Assembly: GCA_963170055.1 (NCBI GenBank)
Contig: CAUJGJ010000371.1
Location: forward strand, 352,501-416,500
From: Halisarca cf. caerulea
Taxonomy: Eukaryota; Porifera; Demospongiae; Chondrillida; Halisarcidae
Direction of reading: 5' to 3'
DNA: 64,000 nucleotides
The notes below the pieces were generated by a model. It did no database searches, had not been told where the DNA came from, and worked only from the letters and a program-made list of their open reading frames with translations. The position numbers and the translations under genes were made by a program. The number at the start of each line of letters is the position of its first letter. The stretch's first letter is position 1. Below, piece by piece: positions 57,401 to 64,000 of the stretch.

Positions 57401-60400
57401 ATATTGCTGATTTCGTAAAATCTGGAATATCAAGGCCTCCGAGACGACAGGGCAGTGCTAGTAGCTCTCGTTCAACATCAGAGATTGGGGCTCTGCCAGT
57501 GAGGGCAGGAATGAACTCATGTCTAATGATGTCTTCAATAGGACCTAGACTGGGTACAGTGCCCCCTTCAGCTCAGTACTGGGTACAGTGCCCCCTTCAG
57601 TCCAATACTGGGTACAGTGCCCCCTTCAGCTTAGTACTGGGTACAGTGCCCCCTTCAGCTCAGTACTGGGTACGGTGCCCCCTTCAGTCCAGTGCTGGAT
57701 ACAGAGCCCCCTTCACTCCTTCACTGGGTACAGTGCCCCCTTCAGTCCAGTACTGGGTACAGTGCCCCCTTCAGCTCAGTACTGGGTACAGTGCCCCCTT
57801 CAGCTCAGTACTGGGTACAGTGCCCCCTTCAGTCCAGTACTGTGTACAGTGCCCCCTTCAGCTCAGTACTGGGTACAGTGCCCCCTTCAGCTCAGTACTG
57901 GGTACAGTGCCCCCTTCAGCTCAGTACTGGGTACAGTGCCCCCTTCAGCTCAGTACTGGGTACGGTGCCCCCTTCAGCTCAGTACTGGGTAACGTGCCCC
58001 CTTCAGTCCAGTACTGGGTACAGTGCCCCCTTCAGTCCAATACTGGGTACAGTGCCCCCTTCAGTCCAATACTGGGTACAGTGCCCCCTTCAGCTCAGTA
58101 CTGGGTACAGTGCCCCCTTCAGCTCAGTACTGGGTACGGTGCCCCCTTCAGTCCAGTGCTGGATACAGAGCCCCCTTCACTCCTTCACTGGGTACAGTGC
58201 CCCCTTCAGTCCAGTACTGGGTACGGTGCCCCCTTCAGCTCAGTACTGGGTACAGTGCCCCCTTCAGTCCAGTACTGGGTACAGTGCCCCCTTCAGCTCA
58301 GTACTGGGTACAGTGCCCCCTTCAGCTCAGTACTGGGTACAGTGCCCCCTTCAGTCCAGTACTGTGTACAGTGCCCCCTTCAGTCCAGTACTGGGTACGG
58401 TGCCCCCTTCAGTCCAGTACTGGGTACAGTGCCCCCTTCAGTCCAGTACTGGGTACAGTGCCCCCTTCAGCTCAGTACTGGGTACAGTGCCCCCTTCAGC
58501 TCAGTACTGGGTACAGTGCCCCCTTCAGTCCAGTACTGGGTACGGTGCCCCCTTCAGTCCAGTACTGGGTACAGTGCCCCCTTCAGTCCAGTACTGGGTA
58601 CAGTGCCCCCTTCAGCTCAGTACTGGGTACAGTGCCCCCTTCAGTCCAGTACTGGGTACAGTGCCCCCTTCAGCTCAGTACTGGGTACAGTGCCCCCTTC
58701 AGCTCAGTACTGGGTACAGTGCCCCCTTCAGTCCAGTACTGGGTACGGTGCCCCCTTCAGTCCAGTACTGGGTACAGTGCCCCCTTCAGTCCAGTACTGG
58801 GTACAGTGCCCCCTTCAGCTCAGTACTGGGTACAGTGCCCCCTTCAGCTCAGTACTGTGTACAGTGCCCCCTTCAGTCCAGTACTGGGTACGGTGCCCCC
58901 TTCAGCTCAGTACTGGGTACAGTGCCCCCTTCAGCTCAGTACTGGGTACGGTGCCCCCTTCAGCTCAGTACTGGGTACAGTGCCCCCTTCAGTCCAGTAC
59001 TGGGTACAGTGCCCCCTTCAGCTCAGTACTGGGTACAGTGCCCCCTTCAGCTCAGTACTGGGTACAGTGCCCCCTTCAGTCCAGTACTGTGTACAGTGCC
59101 CCCTTCAGTCCAGTACTGGGTACGGTGCCCCCTTCAGCTCAGTACTGGGTACAGTGCCCCCTTCAGCTCAGTACTGGGTACGGTGCCCCCTTCAGTCCAG
59201 TACTGGGTACAGTGCCCCCTTCAGTCCAGTACTGGGTACAGTGCCCCCTTCAGCTCAGTACTGGGTACAGTGCCCCCTTCAGCTCAGTACTGGGTACAGT
59301 GCCCCCTTCAGTCCAGTACTGTGTACAGTGCCCCCTTCAGTCCAGTACTGGGTACAGTGCCCCCTTCAGCTCAGTACTGGGTACAGTGCCCCCTTCAGCT
59401 CAGTACTGGGTACAGTGACCCCTTCAGCTCAGTACTGGGTACAGTGCCCCCTTCAGCTCAGTACTGGGTGTCAGTGTTCATCTAAATTACAATAGATACT
59501 CCACCACCTTGTAAGTTGGTGATTCATCTCAGTCCATACAAGTATTACTTAAACAGCACAGTGTATCTACTTCCTCTTTGTCTACAGGAAGTGTATCTAC
59601 TTCCTTTTTATCATCCATGTCTACAGGCACATCACAACCAGAAACAACCATGTCCTTCGAACCAACCACCTCCCAAACCGTTAGATCAAATTCTTTCTCA
59701 CCTGGGACAACGGAGACTGTGACATATGTTGTGACTACTTCTTTAACATCTGTGGAGCAAACTTCCTCTGAAGTAACCATGACAACCTCTTTAGACACAG
59801 GAACTGTGATGTCTACCTTCTCATCCTCCCTCTCTCCTTCCTCCACCTCCTTACCATCCTCCACGTCCTCACCCTCCATCTCCTCAACAACTTCTATTAG
59901 TGAACCCAGCACCTCCAGCACTGCTCCTTCAACCTCTATTCCCACCTCTTCAACCATGTCAATGCCGCCACCTGGTACAAATCCACCTGGAGAATCTCCC
60001 CAACATAGCGGAATCATTACAGCAACAGCTGTTGTAGTTTCTTTGCTCGTTGTAGTATTGACTGCTTTAGTTGTTGTAATTGTCCTGTTTTGCTTGATGA
60101 AGAGAAAGAGGTGAGTCAAAAGAGTGGGGGAGTGTGTGGTTGTGAGGGTGTGTGTGGTGAGGGGTGGGGTGTAGTGGTGAGGTGTGAATGGGTGTGGTGG
60201 TGAGGGGTGTGTGTTGGTGAAGGATGTGTGGTGTAGTAGTGAGGGATGTGGGTGTGGAAGTGTGTTGGTGAGGGGTGTGGGTGTGGGTGTGTGGTGTAGT
60301 GGTAAGGGGTGTGTGGTGTAGTGGTAAGGGGTGTGGTGGTGAGGGGTGTGTGGTGTAGTGGTGAGGGAGTTGTGGTGGTGAGGCGTGGGTGGTGAGTGGT

Positions 60401-60879
60401 GAGGGGTGTGGGTGTGGGAGTGTGTGGTGGTGAGGGGTGTGTGTGGTATAAAGGTGTATGTTGGAGTGGTGATGGTGGTGGGGTGTGGGGGTGGCAGCAA
60501 GGGTGTGAGGGTGAAGGTCTGGTAGTCTTATTTATGTATGCTTAGCCAGACACATATTGAAATCCACCTCATTCCTGTTCATCCAGTGCTGTGTGTGTGT
60601 GTGTGTGTGTTGTGATGGTCCACCCACATGCACCTATAGGAAAAGTGGTGGAATGCGTGTGATGAGTGGTTGGGAGAGCAACACAGAATTCACTGACAGC
60701 CAGCGAACCACCTTACACGGAGAGCACCTCATTCAGCTATCCACTCTGAGTGGGTCACAGCAGGCTCTTCTGACGGGCGATAATGGTACTCCTGTCAGTA
60801 CACCTGTCATCAGGAGGAAGAATGTTGGTGAGGGTGATATGTGTGTGTGTCTGTGTTTGTGCTGTATTCGCTGTGCTTC

Positions 60880-60918
<39 letters not shown>

Positions 60919-62133
60919 CTGTGTCTGTGTCTGTGTCTGTGTGCGTGTGTGTGTGTAATTGTGTGTGTGTGTGTACTTGTTCCGCGCACATATCCTTCAA
61001 TGTGTGTATGCCGTGTTCTGACCTGCCCTCTTCTCTCCCGATAGTTGAGAGTCATCCGGTGGCCATTGATGAGTTTGCTCTGTATGTGGAAAGTACCGAT
61101 GATGAGGATTTGAAGGCAGAATGGAGGGTGAGTTGGGGGGAGGGGAGGGGAGGGTGAGTTGGGGGAGAGGGGATGGGAGGGTGAGTTGGGGGGAGGAGAG
61201 GGGAGGGTGAGTTGGGGGAGAGGGGAGGGGATGGGAGGGTGAGTTGGGGGGAGGGGAGGGGGTGGAAGGGTGAGTTGGGGAGGGAAGGGGGAATTGGGGG
61301 GACGGGGGAGGGGACAAGAGGGGAGGAATGAGGGATGGATGAAGGCTGGTTGGTGGAAGATAACTTTGAGGTTTTAGTACAAGGAATTCAGAGCATGTTT
61401 CAGTGCATGTTGAAGATGAAACTGTTCCACTATGATTCTTCTCAAACCTCATTGTGTTTGCTCAACAGCAACACATGTTTGAGTCGGCACATCACATCCT
61501 ACCTACCTGTGTTGCATGCAGAACATGGTTTGCTATTCACTCCACTTCTATTTACGTACCTTCACTTTCTCCCCACTTTCCCCTCCCTCCTCCTCCTCCA
61601 TCACCTCCCTCCACCTCCTCCCCTCCTCCTCTACCCTACCTCCTCCTCCATCTCCTCCACCTCCTCCACCTCCCCCCTCCACCTTTCCCTCCTCACTGTC
61701 CCTATGGTTACAGGAAATTCCCCAGAGAACCCATGACCTAGCTGCCCAGTCACTGATGAACCCACTGAACAATCGCTATACCAACATCCTACCATGTGAG
61801 TTAAGCACGCACCTCCATCTAAATCCCCAGCTGTAACCACACCCCTGCTCCTCCCTCCAGACGACAAGAACCGAGTACACCTAAAAGAGCCCAACTCGGA
61901 TGGAAATGACTACATCAATGCTTCATATATTGATGTCAGTTACGCAGTGACATGTGACCAGGTTTTATGTTATTACTATTACTGTGTTTCACTATTTATT
62001 CACACATACTGTATAGGGATACAATGTTCAAAAGAGCTACATATGTGCTCAAGGTAGGTGTGCAGTAGGTGTGTCAGTAGAACTGTAGTGGGTGTGTCGG
62101 TAGACCTGTAGTGGGTGTGTCACAGATTTGCTC

Positions 62134-62165
<32 letters not shown>

Positions 62166-63455
62166 TGTGTGTGTGTGTGTGTGTACATACGAAGGGCTTA
62201 GCTTCTGTCCATAAGAATATCTCCTCTCGTCAGCAGTGCCTGCATGTGCTCATATGTAGCTATGTACATATGTTGGGAGGTGTGTCACTTCCTGTGGCGG
62301 ATGTAAATATCACTTCCTGTTTATAGATTCCTTTAGGTGTGGTATTTTCTGTGTACGTATGGGTAGATACGTAGATACATTAGGTACATATATAGGTGTG
62401 TCACTTCCTGTCTAAAGCAACATTGGTGGGTGTGTCACTTCCCCAATAGTGAGTGGGTGTGCCTCTGTGTATGTGGATCAAAGTGAATATTGCCAATGTT
62501 CCCTGATTGTTTGTCTTTGTCTGGTCTTAAGTATGTTTGATTGGCTCATTGTTGTGGTCTAGCGTGACTAATGTGTTTATCTCTCAGGTCCTCTGCAGAG
62601 AACAGTGGACGACTTCTGGCAGGTGGTCTGGGACCATCAGGTCAACATCATTGTTATGCTCACCAACTTTATTGAAGGACAGAAAGTGGGTGTGGTCTGT
62701 GGGCATGTAGTCTGGCTTGCTAGACTATTTAACGGGTTTGCAGGAATGGTCTAGCAAGACAGATTAGTACATGTATACACACGTAGGTGCGACCAGTATA
62801 GCCTAATAGTCTCACTCCCTCCTCCCCCTCCCCTCCCCCTCCCCCTCCCCCTCCCCTCCCCCCCCCCCACACACACCACTCATACAGAATAAGTGTGCAG
62901 AGTACTTCCCAATAAAGGAGAACACAAAGGTGTTTGCCAAGATGCACATGGTGGTTGTGAACAAGTCAGTCAAAGTCTACAAGGATTACACACTCAGGAT
63001 CTTCTCACTGGAAAATGTGTGTGTTTGTGTGTACGTGTGTGTGTGTACGTATGTGCATGTGTGTGTGTGTGGGTGTGGGTGGGTGTGGGTGGGTGTGTTT
63101 GTTCATTTGTGTGTGTGTATGTGTTTGTGTGTGTGTGTGTGTGTGCCATTTTTGTGCTTGTTGAGTTACATTTGTCTATGCTTACTCACTCCTTTTACTT
63201 CCCTTTTTCTCTTTCCTCCCCTCTCTCCTCTCCCATCCCCTCCTTTCCTCCCCTCTCTCCTCTCCTCCCCTCTCTCCTCTCCTTCCCTGTGTAGAACAAA
63301 ACAAAGAAGTCTCTTACAGTTCACCACTTTCATTACACTGCCTGGCCGGACTTTGGAGTGCCCAAGGACCCGAGTGGAGTGCTGGCAGTGCTGCATCATG
63401 CCAGAGTCACACGCATGTCACATGAACCTGCAGTACCTGTCATTGTCCACTGCAG
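53107..63455 (+). CDS. Receptor-type protein tyrosine phosphatase with short mucin-like ectodomain (3' end beyond window)
   Basis: Exon 53107-53173 encodes a signal peptide ([17 protein letters not shown]) and joins in phase to 59588-60110. That exon encodes a Ser/Thr-rich ectodomain of about 135 residues and a transmembrane helix ([20 protein letters not shown]). Intracellular exons are 60640-60827, 61045-61127, 61714-61795, 61861-61934, 62017-62053, 62588-62685, 62888-63016 and 63295-63455. Catalytic-domain landmarks are [41 protein letters not shown], the WPD loop in TAWPDFGVP, and VIVHC with the catalytic Cys as the last motif before a donor. The remaining loop and any second phosphatase domain lie off the edge. 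The short heavily glycosylatable ectodomain recalls RPTP alpha/epsilon. A small exon between 61127 and 61714 is probably missing from my model. The exon 1 assignment rests on phase and order. Confidence 0.88.
54911..55031. repeat. Near-perfect 48-bp-arm hairpin
   Basis: TTAGTTATATCCTGTCCAGG at 54911 is mirrored by CCTGGACAGGATATAACTAA ending at 55031. The pairing continues through GTGTGCTGCAGCAGAAAATACAGTGCTGAT with a couple of mismatches, leaving a loop of about 24 bases. It lies in phosphatase intron 1. It could be a foldback transposon or a structured RNA precursor. Confidence 0.85.
55133..55384 (-). pseudogene. LINE-type retrotransposon fragment (C-terminal Cys motif)
   Basis: A minus-strand open stretch of about 80 codons reads [20 protein letters not shown], then RICKQCQ and [11 protein letters not shown]. 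This RGG, CxxC, H, C arrangement is typical of the C-terminal end of non-LTR retrotransposon reverse transcriptase proteins. No upstream catalytic domain is attached, so it is a dead fragment. Confidence 0.6.
55507..56286. repeat. 29-bp minisatellite, left block
   Basis: About 27 copies of a 29-bp unit (TACTGGGTACAGTGCCCCCT then TCAGCTCAG or TCAGTCCAG). Two unit subtypes alternate irregularly. The same array resumes at 57551. Confidence 0.97.
56287..57550 (-). mobile_element. Retroelement fragment with C-terminal endonuclease-like domain, inside the minisatellite
   Basis: The minus-strand frame runs from about 57545 to a stop at 56424, roughly 370 residues. It contains [93 protein letters not shown] and VFSTTGGMG. 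The D-x(n)-FDVKV pattern and preceding Cys/His motif look like the restriction-type endonuclease region found at the C-terminus of retroelement polyproteins in many invertebrates. That family resemblance is from memory. No reverse transcriptase catalytic motif is present, so the copy is 5'-truncated. The frame itself is intact. It breaks a 29-bp repeat unit on both sides. Confidence 0.7.
57551..59470. repeat. 29-bp minisatellite, right block
   Basis: About 66 further copies of the TACTGGGTACAGTGCCCCCT unit in phosphatase intron 1, ending 118 bp before exon 2. Since 29 is not a multiple of 3 and the unit has no stop in any plus frame, all three frames stay open for 490 to 690 codons. I treat these as non-genic. 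Confidence 0.97.
60120..60520. repeat. Degenerate GTGAGGGGTGTGKGG minisatellite
   Basis: G/T-rich array of short, irregular GTGGTGAGGGGTGTG words directly after the exon 2 donor of the phosphatase, in intron 2. Confidence 0.8.
60838..60985. repeat. (TG)n microsatellite
   Basis: TG tract with CTGTGT interruptions directly after the donor at 60828, in phosphatase intron 3. Confidence 0.9.
61128..61330. repeat. Minisatellite built on the 5' splice site GTGAGTTGGG
   Basis: The donor sequence AGGGTGAGTTGGGG that ends the exon at 61127 recurs at 61154, 61181, 61207, 61239 and 61270. The copies are separated by G/A-rich spacers of about 16-22 bp. Confidence 0.9.
62814..62878. repeat. C-rich polypyrimidine tract
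   Basis: A run of CCCCTCCCC words just upstream of the exon at 62888 makes an exceptionally long polypyrimidine tract for the acceptor. Confidence 0.8.
63017..63155. repeat. (TG)n-rich tract starting at a splice donor
   Basis: GTGTGTGT begins directly at the end of the exon 62888-63016 and continues with GTGGG and TACG interruptions. Confidence 0.9.
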
Positions 63456-64000
63456 GTAATCATTTCATCACAACCATAGTGCCTTCCATCACAAACTGTC
63501 AGACCAATTCCCAGACCCATTTCTAAACCAGTTTCCAGATCAGTTCCTGACCTATATCCAATCCACTACCTTCTGCATGCTTCTGTTCTGTTCTGAGGTT
63601 GTGTTCTTGTGTGTTCAGCCAATCAGTTTGCAATCATGTGGTTCAGTTGACATCGCAAGTGACCTGGGAATTCCCCTATTTAGCAGCTTAGTACATTTTA
63701 TGCCTTCCTCCACCTCTGCCTCTACATACATACCCTCCATTCCTTCCAGCCAACCTTCCAGCCAACCCTCCTGCCCACACCCAATACCCCCTCACCTCTC
63801 CCTCCCTCCCAACCCTCCCCTCCACCCCACACCCAATACCCCTCACCTTGCCCTCCCTCCCAATCCTCCCCTCCACCCCACACCCAATGCCCCCTCACCT
63901 CTCCCTCCCCCTCAACCCTCCCCTCTACCCCACACCCAATACCCCCTCCCCTCACCTTGCCCTCCCTCCCAATCCTCCCCTCCCCCCATCTTGCCCTCCA
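63456..64000. other. Phosphatase intron with C-rich minisatellite
   Basis: No further phosphatase exon is seen: the expected residues after VIVHC do not occur before the window ends. From about 63765 on, a C-rich array with a unit near 57 bp (containing CCACACCCAATACCCC and CCTCCCTCCCAATCC) runs to the edge. Confidence 0.8.

Noticed and set aside
57352..59495. Very long plus-strand open frames (490-690 codons) with a 29-residue periodic protein
   Set aside because: They come from a stop-free 29-bp minisatellite open in all three frames. The same array continues in a non-coding block and lies in an intron.

Overview
This is nuclear DNA of an animal, with short introns and tightly packed genes. 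It carries an unusual load of tandem repeats: (CA)n/(TG)n tracts up to about 430 bp and more than fifteen minisatellite arrays with units of 17 to 75 bp. The gene set (VPS11, RPL19, a LAMP-like protein, ABHD3-like and EXTL3-like enzymes, OATP/SLCO transporters, ABHD10-like hydrolases, ADRM1/RPN13 and a receptor tyrosine phosphatase) is metazoan. Compact genes, head-to-head promoters of 80-200 bp and microsatellite-rich introns fit an early-branching animal. A demosponge is my best guess, but that is inference and not proven by any one sequence. I see no operons, CRISPR arrays, tRNA or rRNA genes.

Layout, left to right. 1-904 (-): RING/TRAF-zinc-finger protein, C-terminus cut by the window edge. 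1099-2463 (+): single-pass membrane protein with a PPAY motif. 2616-3794 (+): small PH-domain protein with a PPPY motif. 3970-15866 (-): complete 22-exon VPS11. 15977-18610 (-): complete 5-exon RPL19. 18691-19440 (+): intronless LAMP-like protein. 20770-26133 (-): ABHD1/3-like lipase. 26573-30830 (-): EXTL3-like glycosyltransferase. 31945-36736 and 39193-43779 (-): a tandem pair of OATP/SLCO transporters. 43967-44697 and 45672-47375 (-): a tandem pair of ABHD10-like hydrolases, the second lacking the nucleophile serine. 47537-52566 (+): ADRM1/RPN13. 53107-63455 (+): receptor tyrosine phosphatase that runs off the right edge inside the catalytic loop.

The exon models were built by hand from splice sites, reading-frame phase and remembered family motifs. 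For VPS11, RPL19, ABHD3-like, EXTL3-like, both SLCO genes, ADRM1 and most of the phosphatase, the exon phases close. Total lengths (900, 197, 437, 867, 693, 705 and 429 residues) are near those of known relatives. Unresolved points are the first exon of the left ABHD10-like gene, the exon 1 donor of the ABHD3-like gene (inside a GT repeat) and one short junction in the phosphatase.

Functional themes: VPS11 (HOPS/CORVET tethering) and a LAMP-like protein are endolysosomal, and a TCACGTGA box lies 9 bp from the VPS11 start codon. The RING protein and the two PPxY proteins beside it could belong to ubiquitin or membrane-traffic signalling (inference), and ADRM1 is the proteasomal ubiquitin receptor. 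The most unusual DNA is a 1.6-kb inverted-repeat element built largely of microsatellite inside a VPS11 intron, a 29-bp minisatellite split by a retroelement fragment in the phosphatase intron, a minisatellite made from a reiterated 5' splice site, and several splice donors that are themselves the edge of a GT microsatellite.
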